The notes under the pieces were generated by a model that saw only the letters and a program-made list of their open reading frames with translations, was not told the origin of the DNA and searched no databases. Position numbers and translations under genes: made by a program. DNA of 64,000 nt from contig JAHLJT010003656.1 of the NCBI GenBank assembly GCA_031308135.1, forward strand, positions 50,762,421 through 50,826,420, written 5' to 3'. This document shows, piece by piece, positions 42,965 to 54,109 of this stretch. Origin of the DNA: Acheta domesticus. Taxonomy: Eukaryota; Arthropoda; Insecta; Orthoptera; Gryllidae. Numbering within the stretch: position 1 is the stretch's first letter; each line of letters starts with the position of its first letter.

Positions 42965-45565
42965 CAGGGGCGTAGCGTCCATGGATGTGGGTGATGTATT
43001 ACATACCCTGACAACATCAGTTATTTTTACTTTAAAATGATTGTAAATTGTCCATTTGTTATTTTCATTTTGTATTATACAATATTTCTTTATATTTCAA
43101 ACTTTGCGCCGTTGAAGATTCGATTCTTCACGTGGTTGACTCACTCGGAAATGCGCCCAATGAAATAAATCTTATGTTACGAAATTTCATGTTCTTCTTC
43201 GGTGTTTGTAAGAGAACAAGGTTAATTAATTCGCGTAGTAATTTTATTTATGTATTATTATCTTATTTTAATGCATTTAGTAAATATATTGTGATATACC
43301 AGAATATTATAGATTTTATTTAATGATATTAGCTGTACATGGGGTGGATAAATGGGTATACAATATGGCGGTATACGGCCTTAGCAACGACAGCGCAGAG
43401 GTTGGCAAGGTCAACAAACTGTACACAGGCCTTGAAGATGTCAGGACGATGGCTAGATAGCTAAAGAAAATAAGATGTGATTGGTTCAAAAACGAATGAC
43501 TGATGGGGGTCGCGGCTACTTGGGTTCGTAAGAGACGCACGGGTTGGCTAGTGAAGATTAAACAGTCTAATTTTGCCGCTGTGTTTTGAAAAAATAGAAT
43601 GAGGGACGCTTACCGAACCATAAAGGGTTAAATAACGCATTGAACAGAACATTCTGATTCTGGGTGTCGTGGAGTGAAGATCGCGGATTTTGCTAGTAGA
43701 TGACGTGGTGTAAAGATCGTTTGCGGACATTATATTAGGAAAGTGGGACTTGTATATTTTTTTGTGAGAGAAGTAATAGTTTTTTCGGACTCTGAGAATT
43801 ATTTGCCAGAAGTGAATTCGCGGAGGACTTGCACAGTTTTTCGGATATTGCAGTTGAACTTTAATGTTTTACATAACCAGTGGGAAAGATTAGGAACTGG
43901 GAGCATCGGATAAGAACCGATAAGTAGTTTATGCAGTGTGGACTGGACGTGTCAGCAGCAGCGCAAGACCGGAAGAGAGAAGCGAGACTTGGAACCAACA
44001 ACGGTCAAGTGAGAAGCGACTACGGAGCGTCGGCAAGCAAAACGGTAAAGAAATACTGCAGTACAAAAGAGATAACGTATTTAAAAGGTCATGACCATAA
44101 AATTAATTGTTAAAACTTAACGTTAAATAAATTATTGAATATTGTTCTTTGGAAATGAAAGGAGTTTTCATTTGTCAATCATAATCTTTAATTAGTTGGA
44201 AGCATATAATTATTACATTTCAGATTCCACACCATACTGTATAGTTGGCAGATCACGCTATCGAGGCTATCGAGGCGATAGCGAGTATTTGTATCCGGAC
44301 CCATTATTTAAATTAGATGGGAAAACTTTGGTAGTAATTAATGTAACCTGTTTCTGGCGCTCAAATCTTAATATAAATTTGGTACAGGCCATAATTACAA
44401 CCACACTCTTGATGAGACAATGATAAAGGTATATTTCAATATATTTGTAGCCAATTAAGGTTAGGGATTGTGGTGGTTGAATGCACAAGGGTATGTGACC
44501 GTGCAATCCACATCCGTGCTGAGGAATGGCGAGTACAACTCGATCCAAGTAAGAGCCTATATAATTATGAAATCGTATTTTACCGTGCACATAATTATGG
44601 ATTTGTCTTGCGCCGTGGACAAATTAAAAACTAGAAATACGCAGACTAACATTTTCTGAAAAGAAAAATATAATTAAAGCATTCTGCCAAAAACTTACTC
44701 TCAGTATCATTTGGAACATTACAAAAGTCAGCGACATTTTAATAATAAAATTTGTGATAATGAATCATGGATATGCGGACGTAAAAGTCTTAAAACGCTA
44801 GGTTACTGATCTTTTATGTTCTCAAAAGAAAAAAGGGTGGGATTTCAGTGTTTACGCAGATTTGAATAATATTTACAAGGCTATCAAGACACATAAGTAC
44901 TCGTCCACTCATATAGCACGTGAGAAACCGTTGAAAATATTCGGAAAATCTAAGAGGATAAAATTTTATTAAATAGCCAGCACAGGCTTTGTTGAGCAAT
45001 ACAATAGTGATATAAGGAAAAACAGGGAAATTTTATCACACTTCATTCGAGTTGTATACTTTTTTGGGAGACAAGGACTTGCATTTCGTGGCCATGATAA
45101 TAGGGGATCATCAAATACAAAAAAATCATAGAATATATAAATAAAATAATGAAATATGATTAAACTCTCAAGGATGATATGGAAAATTCCACCGTTTCAT
45201 GCAACCTCACCAGAAATTCAGAACGATTAGATTTCATGTGTGAGCATGGTAATGTCTCGTGAATGAAATTTCTAAAGACTTTTGTCACATCGACACTGGA
45301 TGAAATCCCTGATGTAAGTAGCAAAGAACTACTGTCAATTGTTTTTCGTTACGTGACTGTAAATTAATTGATATTCTCTTATTGTTTTTTACTATACAAG
45401 TTGAAGATCATTGCTTTTCATTTTATAAATTACGCTCATTCTAATGGGTCCGAAATGAAATGGGGCAATTTTTAAAACAGGGAATAAGGAATATTTACGA
45501 GTTTTAAATTATTTTATCATTTCTCGAGTTACATACCCAAAGCCAAAAATCAGGCTACGCCACTG
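42965..45565 (+). mobile_element. hAT-type transposon, 2.6 kb, inserted in the solo LTR
   Basis: The ends read CAGGGGCGTAGC and, in reverse, CAGTGGCGTAGC, the common hAT end form. They are flanked by a perfect eight-base duplication GTGTACCC at 42957-42964 and 45566-45573. The related LTR at 51788-52574 has the uninterrupted site (ATGTACCCATCTTATT in reverse), which proves the boundaries. The only coding trace is near 45030-45115 plus, where IRKNREILSHFIRVVYFFGR and GLAFRGHD match the N-terminal (DUF4371-type) part of hAT transposases. The rest is non-coding and may include a second insertion at about 43331-44190. Confidence 0.92.
45030..45115 (+). pseudogene. hAT transposase fragment (DUF4371-like)
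   Basis: About 28 codons read HFIRVVYFFGRQGLAFRGHD followed by NRGSSN. In hAT transposases of this group the matching segment is 'G-R-Q-x-I-A-L-R-G-H', just before the nuclease fold. It sits in the 2.6-kb hAT in the same orientation. A stop follows, and no catalytic residues are present. Confidence 0.7.
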
Positions 45566-46239
45566 GTGTACCCCTCTTATTAGAAGATAATATAAAGAAA
45601 TAAGCAATCAGAGAATAAATCGTTCAACCTTTTACCTCATTCTCACATGGAAAACAATGTCTTCCTTTAATCTGTATTCCACAAAATTTCACTCATGCAT
45701 TCCGAGTGCTTCCCGCGGAAAAATGGTTGCTCTTTGAAATGTTTTATAAAAGGCGACACGTGTGCCAACCTTGCCAAGTTAAACTGTTCTCATGGAACGT
45801 TAATGCGAGCGCACTGAAGCTCGTTCACTGGGCGGAGCGACTACTTTGAAAAACCTGTTTGGCAGTTTGAATTTGTGTTTCAATGCTGTCATTGGTTTAA
45901 AGTAAACAAACGGAAATCTGGTGTGTCTAAATAATTTTCTCTGCACTAGTGCTTGGGAGTGGAGTCCGGCCGGTGCTGCTCCCTTGCGACGAGAGAAGAA
46001 ACTATTACGAAAAAGCCGCTGGGTCGAAAGCTATTATGACTAACAAAGAAATCTTATATCCGCGCTTTTCGCCACCAGCACGCGGCTTTGGAGGGAATTT
46101 TTTTATAAGTCCGACGCGGTACGTTCAAAATGCAAATTCTGAGCTAGTAATAAAAGCAAAAGATTGTTATTAAAAATCAATCTCCCTCCACGGCGCCAAG
46201 TATGAATCCTTTTTGAATGCCAATGTGCCAACAGTGTTA

Positions 46240-47070
46240 CTCATACGATGTATTTGCCCCAGATTGTTAAGCAACTCATTATGCAGTTCGGCAGATAACG
46301 CTGACGCAGTGAAGAGGGATTTGGTTCATCTCCTGAACGCGAACACAAACTGAGTTGGATCATCTGCCAGGAGCGAATGTAGATGCGTTATTTCCTACGT
46401 AGAATTTTCCACTGCAAAATCATTAGTAAAATGTGATGATGTTTAACCCCTTTAGATGCCCGAGAATTTGGTAGACTTATTTTTCGAATGATACACATAA
46501 CTTTAAAGAAGATAACTAAACCAGATAGACCCATCTTAACCCATTAACTGCCAAACTAATTTTGTGCGCACAGCGCTCGCTCATTGTCGTCTCGTTCGTG
46601 CAGGCACAGTCATTGTTGGAGCCCTCCGGCATCAACTTTTAGTGCTAATCAATTGTATTGTTGCTAAATTATGCTGCCAGAGCGCTCCAAAGCGCCAAAC
46701 GGTGGTTATACGAGCATTTGTGTTCCATAAGAAAAGCAAAACCGTTAGAATTTAGCTGCGTATGCCCCGTCAACATCGGTGCGGACCAACCACCGTTTCA
46801 CACCGGCCTCTCCCTCCGACTTAGACATATACCAGCTAATCACGGTTTTAGATGAGGATTCGAAGCTACTTAAGTCATATGTACACCCTCGCCTGGAGTT
46901 TTCACTGCCTTAGCACGGCTAAATCAACATCTGATATTCAGGAATGAAAAAAAATTGCATATGTTTCGTTTAGGATGTTTACATCTATTGATAAAATAAA
47001 ATTCCCAATTACATTACACAATGTCAAGCAACAATGAGAAAGGTGTGAGATCGCTAATTGAGAATCATAA
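46240..47070. other. sequence without recognised genes
   Basis: A modest rise in GC occurs at 46560-46830, with short frames only. TTAACCCATTAACTGCC near 46537 recalls piggyBac-type ends but has no firm partner. Confidence 0.4.
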
Positions 47071-47076
47071 CACTTA

Positions 47077-47780
47077 GGGCCGTATTCATAGTCGTCACTC
47101 ATAATAAGGAAAACCTTAAGGAGTTCCTTAAAACATTTTTCAATTCATACTCGCAGCTTCTCCGCATACTAAGAAACTCCTAATAGCTTTAAGGAAGGCC
47201 CAGCTTTCACTTATAGCTATAAGTGAACCGTCTCTTGGTGCGTTAAAATAGTCGTAATTTGAAAGAAATGTAAATGGACTACTATTTTGAACATTGTAAA
47301 AATTTTTATAGTGGCACTGTTCTTCGTAGAACCTACCTATATTTACGTGATATGTACAACCCTCTGGAAATACTCAATTATCAAGATTATTTAAGAAAAG
47401 ATATCATTTTACACGGACTAAAGAACATATTTTGGAAAAACCCAACTGTAACTAATTGAGGTTTACCCATTTCCCACTATTACGTCTCTTTAAGATACTA
47501 TCACTATTTAAGTAATTGTGTAGGTTAGGTTACCCCATGAACGCTTGCGGACGCATGCATAGGAATAGTTCACGGCCAGCTTGATGGGACGTTTCAGGCA
47601 GGATTAAAGTGGCTGTGAACCACTCAATGCGCTATTGCCAAGCGAGACGCTGCTAGCGTCGTACTTGCGTTAAGTATGTTCTACGAATACCAAATGGGCA
47701 TAACCATTTCCTTATCAAAAGTAACTTCTTATAGCTTAAGTATTCACTTATCCTATAAGTGACGACTATGAATACGGCCC
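47077..47780 (+). mobile_element. PIF/Harbinger-type transposon, 704 bp
   Basis: Perfect terminal inverted repeats of at least 23 bases begin GGGCCGTATTCATAGTCGTC (47077-47096, reverse at 47761-47780). The element is flanked by TTA on both sides (47074-47076 and 47781-47783), the three-base target duplication of this superfamily. It is internally deleted. A short plus frame inside (47274-47459) ends with a remnant that fits the start of a Harbinger transposase. Confidence 0.88.
47274..47459 (+). pseudogene. possible Harbinger transposase N-terminal remnant
   Basis: The 61-codon frame contains RRTYLYLRDMYNPLEILNY and then QDYLRKDIILHGLKNIF. The pattern 'R-D-x-x-N-P-L/F-E...L/F...' followed by a helix is like the first conserved block of Harbinger transposases. 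The 23-base terminal repeats and TTA duplication around it support this, but the match itself is weak. Confidence 0.45.
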
Positions 47781-47829
47781 TTAATGAGTTAACGCTTTCA
47801 AATTTGAACCTGTGAGCGGCATATTTGAG

Positions 47830-48330
47830 TTCCTTTGTCTCCGAATATTGCAGCAGGCCGTTCCCAGCGCGTTCGCGCCTTTCGGAGACACGGCGTCGCG
47901 AGGGGCGACCGCGGAAGAGGAATCGCCCGAGAGGGCGACGGCGAGTTCACCACCGCGAGTTGCCCGCGAGAAACTTCTTCGCGAAAAGTTGCCCTCCCTG
48001 CCCCTCCCGCCGCCGCACCGCGCCGGGCCGAGCGCTCCGAAAGAAACAAGTCGAGTTTCGTCGCTGGGAGCGCCCTCTTCCGCATTCAAAGCGGCCGCGT
48101 GAAGGGGTAGGGGGGCAAAAGGGGAGGGGTGAAGGTGGAGGGGAATGGGATGGAGGAGCAGCGGATGGGGGGATGGAAGGAGCGGGTGCAGTGGTGCGAA
48201 GGGGGCGGGGCAAGAGGGTGGGGGTGAAGGTGGGGGTGAAGGTGAAGGGGAAGGCGATGGAGAGGAGGGGGGAGAGGGCGGAGGTGTGACGGGAGGGGAG
48301 GGACGGCAATGGAGATCGCCATGTGGAAGA
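47830..48330. repeat. GC-rich island followed by G-rich polypurine
   Basis: A CpG-rich block (47860-48100) is followed by a G- and A-rich tract (48105-48310) with GGTGAAGGTGGGGGTGAAGG. Frames on both strands up to 154 codons are low in complexity. The next element, a 5'-truncated retrotransposon, begins at its edge. Confidence 0.55.
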
Positions 48331-49121
48331 GGAGGATTGCTACATACAAGTGATATACCCAGTTATAGAGAAACAACAATAGCAACATTTGCAGATGACA
48401 CCACTTTGTCATCCTTGGAATAAGCAACAAATAAATGGTACAGATTACAACAAAGTTGCAAAATGAGCTCAAAAAGGGCGCATAAAGTTCAATGAGACCA
48501 AGTCACATCCCGTAAATTTTACTAATCATAAAAGTAAGGCACTCCCAATAAGGATCAACGGGAAAGTAGTTCCAGTGGCAAATATAGCGAAATATTTGGG
48601 TATGACTTTGGATTCAAAGCTGCGCTGGAAGGAGCGCGTCAAAATAAAGAAAGTGGAACTCAATTGAATATCAATAAAATGTACTAATTATAGGGAAGAG
48701 AATCTCAGTTGCCCGTTTATAATAAATTACTAATATACAAAAAAGTGCTAAATCCAATATGGACGTACGACATACAGCTGAGGGGTTGTGCCAAGAAAGG
48801 CGTGTGCAGAAAATACAGAAAAGTCAGAATAAGATACTGCGCAATGTGGTCGATTCTCCTGTGTATATGCGAATGGACAGACTGTATCGTGACTTGAACA
48901 TAACAACAATAGAAGAGGAAATTAAAGAGTATGCAGTAAAACAACACCGACGTCTACAGAGTCACAAAAACATTGAAGTATTAAAACTCCTCCAATCTAC
49001 TGGAATGTGATTTATTTTCTTAAATGAACTTTAGTTGTCTCTGACGATTGCCAAGTGTTAGTTAGAACTAAAACTGTTACATGTATTGTAGTTGTGTTAA
49101 TAAATAATGTATGAACAAAAG
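48331..49121 (+). pseudogene. jockey-like non-LTR retrotransposon, 3' part
   Basis: The sequence starts within the RT palm domain at HTSDIPSYRETTIATFADDT, with the catalytic FADDT at 48388-48402. It continues in shifted frames with FNETKSHPVNFTNH, KYLGMTLDSKLRWKERVK and YNKLLIYKKVLNPIWTYDIQL, and later MDRLYRDLNITTIEEEIKEY. The order matches jockey/X-type elements of insects. Many stops and shifts and an internal deletion after 'RWKERVK' are present. The 3' part ends in AATAAATAATG near 49099. The 5' truncation point joins the GC-rich tract. Confidence 0.85.
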
Positions 49122-49139
49122 TTATGTAGCACCACTAGT

Positions 49140-49790
49140 TTATATTTCGGATTTCGGGCGAATGTGAGTGGCAGCCGTGCCTCTGGCGTGGCTTGAAAGA
49201 GCGAGATCCGATACCGGGGAACCCCCGACCGAGAGCCGTGGACCGACGCCGCCCTCGTCCGTCCGGCTAAAGGGTCTGGTGGCCGCAACGGGGCGGGCGC
49301 GCGGGGTCGTTCTCAACGCAGGCCTACGAGCAGGGGTGGGAGCGAGGCGTTGTGGCGGGATGGAGGCAGGCCAGGTGCGGAGATCGAGATTGGGGCGGCA
49401 GCTGGGCCAGCGACGACGGGTGGCGCGGAGGCGGCGCGGGGGCGGGGCGCTGGGGCGTAGTGCTGGAAAGGAGCGCAGGGGCGGAGCGCGGGGGCGGAGC
49501 GCGGGGGCGGAGCGCAGGGGCGGAGCGCAGGGGCGGAGCGCGGGGGCGGCGCGGAGGCGGCGCGGGGGCGGAGCGCGGGCGGAACGCGGGTGGAGCGAGG
49601 GGGCGGCGCGGGGGCGGTGCGGAGGCGGCGCGGGGGCGGCGCGGGGGCGGCGCGGGGGTGGCGCGCTGTGGACGAGTGTTCGCCGACAGGCGAGCAGCTG
49701 TGACCGCGCCACGGCTCCAGACCGCGCTCGCCTGGCGCACTGTCACTCCCCACCGCCTTCGCCAGGGATTTAAGCGCCCCAACCGGCTAC
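49140..49790. repeat. GC-rich island with 13-bp minisatellite
   Basis: From about 49435 to 49665 the unit GGGGGCGGAGCGC and variants repeat in an imperfect 13-base period. Several frames of 146-201 codons cross it on both strands and have only Arg, Gly, Ala and Pro-rich composition. Confidence 0.8.
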
Positions 49791-49904
49791 AAAGAACAAC
49801 TCCACAAAATGGTACGCACGACTTGCAACTCAAGGCAATGGTTTGCAAAAGCTTTTGACACAATCGCAGGATTGCTGATGATAGAAATTCTGTAATATTA
49901 AGAT

Positions 49905-50350
49905 CAATGAAATATTATTTTTACTTCTTCCTTTTTTCCTTTCATCATTTCATCATCTCCTTTTACTCTTTCTGTTTTCGTTGTTTCTTTATTTTCTGTT
50001 CCTCGTATGCTTCTTTCTTCCACTTTTTTCCTTTACTTTTTCTGTTTTTCCCTGGTTTCTTATCTTTTTCTCTTTTTCCCACTTCATCTTATTTTCCCAT
50101 TCTCCACATTTTCCTCGTCTTCTTTTTCATATTTTCCTCTTTGTCTTCTTTCTCTTCTTCTCTATCTTGTCATCTTCGTTTATTTTTATCTTCTTCATTT
50201 TCCTCATTCACTTTTTCTTGTTTTTTCTCTTTTTCTCTTCTTTTTCACCATTCTTTTCCTCGTCTTTTTCTGCTCTTCTTTTCTTCTGTCTTATTTCTTC
50301 TTCCCGTTTCATCTTTGTTTTGTCCTCTTCTTTTTTCCTTCTTTTTCTCG
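49905..50350. repeat. polypyrimidine tract (CTT/TTC rich)
   Basis: About 450 bases consist almost only of T and C on the plus strand. The Phe/Ser-rich frames over it (for example 49907-50440) are artefacts. Confidence 0.95.
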
Positions 50351-50359
50351 GTGTCTCGG

Positions 50360-51110
50360 CTAGAATTAATTTATGAGTACAAATGTAATGTTATAAATGT
50401 CATAAAGATTCATGTTAAGCACGTTTTCTGGAGATTATGATTCGTTGTGCTTAGCAAAATGTATGATGTTTATCTCATGAAACCATGAAATCTCATTATT
50501 ACTTCAGTACTGTGTTTTAATGTTACAAAATACGCGTGAGTGCCTTTAATCACTAATAAATAGTAGAATGTTTCAAAGAATTAAACATGCTCTTTAAATC
50601 ACTGGAAACTGCTAAAAATTAAATTTATTTTCATTTTCTCATATTTCAAGTGTCTTTGCATTCTTGCAAGTAAATCCTTTTAGTAAGCATTTCCTTTAGT
50701 ACTGCCATGGTAGCCTGTATTTTCACACTTCATTTTGACCCATAGAAATACTAACACATTACTATTTAATCGCTATTGATTAACTTATAACTAAATATTG
50801 TCTTAGTATTTTCGATTAACTCCAGAGAAAACTGGAAAAATGAAGTGAATCATTAAAACCTGTAGATCTCGTAGAAAAATATTTCAGAAAAAAACTTAGA
50901 GAAATGTCGGATCTTGTTGAGAGTTTGAGACATGGTTCTTAACCATTTTGGTGTTAAGACCGACCTTTAAAAGGGTGTAACGAGAAAAACAAAAAACAAA
51001 AACCAAACCGCGAAATTTTGTTTTTACGATACCAAGTTTTTCCCATCGTTTTCGGCGTGGAAAACTTATGGGTTATCATTCTAGTACCTCACATTTCTCA
51101 TGGTAAGGTA
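50360..51110. other. AT-rich sequence without recognised genes
   Basis: No motif-bearing frames or element ends. Confidence 0.5.
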
Positions 51111-51115
51111 GAAAC

Positions 51116-51437
51116 TCTCACAGCCACCTAAGTACTACATTATACAGGAAAAAATGCTTTCTAATGCAAAATTTGCGTTGCAGAAACCTGTAAATTGTTT
51201 ATTATTTACAAAAGAAATGAATATATTTGTTCAGAAAGAAACTTTAACTGAGAAATTAAAAAAAACAGTCTAATTGTTTAAATTAGGTACTTTTTTATAT
51301 CTGGGCTAATTTTTCTTTCTGAAATAATATATTAATTTCTTTTGCAAATAATAAACAATTAACATGTTTCTGCAACGCAAATTTTTGCCTAGAAATCAAT
51401 TTTTCAAACCAACTTTGGAGTGCTTATTGTGGCTGAG
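51116..51437. mobile_element. foldback element, about 320 bp
   Basis: The left arm contains AAATTTGCGTTGCAGAAACC, then AATTGTTTATTATTT and CAGAAAGAAA (51168-51242). The right arm is its reverse: TTTCTTTCTGAAATAATATA, AAATAATAAACAATTAACAT and TTTCTGCAACGCAAATTT (51312-51384). Weaker pairing extends outward to a CTCACAGCCACCTAAG block near 51117 and its reverse near 51420-51437. The loop is about 65 bases. No target duplication was resolved. Confidence 0.7.
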
Positions 51438-51579
51438 CCATTCAGAATATTCAAGCAGTTTATTAAACAAAACATTCTCAAAACTGCCTTAAGAGCTTAC
51501 TTTCCAATTTTCGACGTTCCCTCCAAAGACATCCTGAATAGCTGGCCACGTCTTCCAGAATACTTGCTCACCATTGCAT

Positions 51580-51785
51580 TCCGATGTGTTCTTGTTTCGT
51601 TTCGGCGCTCGTTCGTCGTCACTTTGTCACTCGGGGACGGGGAGGGGGGCGTCGCGCTCTTATTGGCTCCTGGGCCATCAATCGCGCGTCGCAGCGCCCA
51701 CTTGAGGTGACAGAGACGGCGGTGACCCGAGCGCGCCAGTCGGCACGGAGACATCGCAAAGCCGCGCACGAAATTTCTCGTCAAC
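51580..51785. other. GC-rich island
   Basis: CpG-rich sequence with GGGGACGGGGAGGGGG and short frames on both strands. It directly precedes the inverted solo LTR. Confidence 0.45.
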
Positions 51786-51787
51786 GT

Positions 51788-52574
51788 TGTTGGCACATTG
51801 GCATCAAAAATGATTCAAATTTGGCGCCGTGGCGGGATATTGGTTTTTAATAACAATCTTTGGTCTTTATTACTAGCTCAGAATTTACATTTTAAACGTA
51901 CCGCGTCGGACTTGTCCACAAAACCGCGTGCTGCCTGCGAAAAGAGCGGGTATATAAAATTTCTTTGCCTTTTTTGCCTTTCGACCTCTTCCATTCCATC
52001 TGGAGGGCCACTTGTTAGTTTCATCTCCCTTCGCCAGGGGGGCAGCTTCTACCGGGTTCCGCCACCAAGCACTCTGGTACAGAGAAGATTATTTAGATAC
52101 ACTAGTTCTCCGTTTTTAACCTATGACAGCATTGTCGCCAAATTCAAACGCCGAAACAGGCACTTCAAAGTAGTTGCTCCGCTCAGGGAACGAGCTTCAG
52201 TGAGCTCGCATTAACCTTCCATGACAACAGGTTAAGCTATCAAAGTTGGTACCATTGTCGCCCCTCCACTGAGTTTTTCAAGGAATAACCGCTTTTACGC
52301 GGGAACCACGCTGAAGGCACGAGTGAAATTGTGTGCAATACAAATTAAAAGAAGGCGTTTGCTTTTCATGTGAGAATGAGGTAAAAAGGTGAACGATTTA
52401 TTCAATGATTGCTTATTTCTTCATATTATCTTCTAATAAGATGGGTACATTGTGTCTTTCCAGAGATCGAGCGAGCGAGCATTGTCCATAACGTTCGTTT
52501 CGCAGTAACCCAATTCATAGCTCTCCTAATCTGAATATGAATATGAATATGAAGCTATATTTGCTGCGTCAACA
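51788..52574 (-). mobile_element. solo LTR, 787 bp, same family as 42828-46233
   Basis: On the minus strand it begins TGTTGACGCAGCAAATATAG at 52574 and ends GTGCCAACA at 51788. It can be aligned block by block with the plus-strand LTR: CTCGCTCGCTCGATCTCT, TTATTAGAAGATAATAT, GAATAAATCGTTCA, CCGACGCGGTACGTT and CCACGGCGCC. The flanks AACGT (51783-51787) and TATGT (52575-52579) agree at three of five bases, so the duplication has decayed or the LTRs came from different insertions. It keeps the site that the hAT occupies in the other LTR. Confidence 0.85.
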
Positions 52575-53230
52575 TATGTATATACGGAGTAATATTCGTA
52601 TTATATGGAAATTTGTGTAATGCTGCGCGAAAAATCTGCAAATTTGCGGCAGAAAAACTCTCATTGCCGGGCCCTAATCACAAAAAAGTAGATAAATCAT
52701 GTCACTAAATTTAGAAAAAAAAATCCTCTAACGGGTGATGTAGCCAGAATCCATGTTCTGTGGGTCCTTTATACCGAAAAATCGTTTGGCGACAAAACAT
52801 CTGTTCCTCCGTCTGTCCGTAGGTCTATCTGGTAGATGTTCTCGCTTCAAATGACTTCAAATAAAGATTTCAGAAAACATGAAAGATTCTGGCGAAAAGG
52901 AGCTTCAAATTTCCCATTTACAGTGACACTTAAAGGCCTTTTTCTTAAAAATGGCTTCAAAGTAATCAATGAATATTGCCATATAGGACAAAGTTTTACT
53001 CTTTAATATTCTATAAGTAAAATTTTGAATCAACTAATAAGAAACCAAAAAATGAAAAAACTTCAAAAAATGTTTTATGTGCGGTGATAGATGGCAGCTG
53101 GCAATAGGATGGGGCAAGACGGTAAAGCTAGCTCACACCAAGAAAATTAGAATACATTACTACGAAAAAGTCTGTGCCATTCTCTAGCAAAATTAAACAG
53201 GTCTAAGGAATGCCAAAGATTCCAAATTTT
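52575..53230 (+). repeat. dispersed repeat family D, copy
   Basis: TTTGTGTAATGCTGCGCGAA, GGCAGAAAAACTCTCATTGC, GTGATGTAGCCAGAATCCAT, a short CCGTCTGTCCGTAGGTC block (52810-52827), ACAGTGACACTTAAAGGCC and GATAGATGGCAGCTGGCAAT (53088-53107) occur in the family order. The long middle present at 8200-8900 is missing. Confidence 0.75.
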
Positions 53231-53570
53231 GGAGCAGATGAAATCTATAGAAATATTGAACGAGAGGTTTTAGATTTTAAAAACATTTCTCTCGTAGAAA
53301 AAAAGAATTTCACGAAATGAATACGAACAACCAACGCATCACTATAATAATTCACTGGGCAACTGGCATTTATTTTCCAGATCGCCCATTATTACGCCAT
53401 TCCACGGAGTAAAGAGTGTAAATAAAAGAATTATCTGCCTTCGGAGCAACATCCAGCGCGAAAATGTATCAGAAACGCTGGGAATCCAATCACACCATCG
53501 TGACATCGCGAATGCACTCCAAAACAAAACGGGCACGCAGTCGAAAAGAGAAAATATGGGGAGTAGTGCT

Positions 53571-53797
53571 CTATACTTCGGTTTTTCTTTCTTGGCGCGT
53601 GGGGGGTGTCATCAAAATGGAATATCTCACAGTATTTCGTGTCGTTCTCGGTTGCGCTGTTAGAATTCGCATGATCGCGACTGTATCGAGCAGTACGCGC
53701 GATCATGCGACTCCTAGCTGCACGACGCGAAATACGGTGAGATATTCCATTTTGATGACACACCCCCACGCGCCAAGAAAGAAAAACCGAAGTATAG
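53571..53797. mobile_element. foldback MITE, complete copy
   Basis: The element reads CTATACTTCGGTTTTTCTTT at the left and the near-perfect reverse at the right (AAAGAAAAACCGAAGTATAG). Inner arms carry TGGAATATCTCACAGTATTT and TCGCATGATCGC with their reverse copies. The unit is almost one palindrome of about 227 bases. The right half is also the edge of a sequence open in two minus frames, which are artefacts of the palindrome. Confidence 0.9.
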
Positions 53798-54109
53798 GGT
53801 TTGTGTCACGAAGTCGGGGCGCGGGGGTGTTGTGACTCCCGCATATCGTTCACTCTTCAACGAAATCACACTCCATTCCCGAAATTTAAAGCAGCATTGG
53901 AAGCACTGAATGATGAGTAAATATGTCTCTAAGAAATACCTGGTCTCTCAGGGGCTAATTTCAGTCGACAGATTTTGCAGGCAAAAGGTGTCCAGAATCA
54001 GATACAAACTCCGCTCGCGTTCATGGTACATGGGTAAATAGCGAGGAAAAGTAACTTCCATATTCTGGCGGCACAGAGTTCATAGGGAATAATTTGACGT
54101 ATGAATTAA

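Larger units (their letters stand above)
42828..46233 (+). mobile_element. solo LTR (about 797 bp) split by a hAT insertion
   Basis: The LTR begins TGTTAACGCGGCGATATAG at 42828 and ends GTGCCAACA at 46233, so it has TGTT..AACA ends. It is flanked by a perfect five-base duplication, GTGTT at 42823-42827 and at 46234-46238, as made by LTR-element integrases. A related 787-base LTR lies inverted at 51788-52574 without the hAT. The right part contains a TTATAAAAGGCG sequence (about 45743-45755) that could be a core promoter, and AATAAA-like sequences. No internal retroelement region adjoins it, so it arose by LTR-LTR recombination. Confidence 0.85.

Noticed and set aside
43331..44190. Solo LTR inside the 2.6-kb hAT
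   Set aside because: TG-starting and AATAAA-bearing sequence is suggestive, but no CA end with matching duplication was found.
46537..47795. piggyBac-like element with TTAACCCATTAA and TTAACTCATTAA ends around the Harbinger element
   Set aside because: End similarity is short and rich in TTAA by composition, and no internal evidence supports it.
49140..49863. Several frames of 146-201 codons on both strands
   Set aside because: Imperfect 13-base GC repeat. Composition explains the openness.
49907..50440. Phe/Ser-rich 177-codon frame that could be mistaken for a membrane protein
   Set aside because: It is the translation of a T/C-only tract.
53431..53835. Overlapping frames of 112 and 123 codons
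   Set aside because: They are produced by the palindromic MITE at 53571-53797, which reads similarly on both strands.
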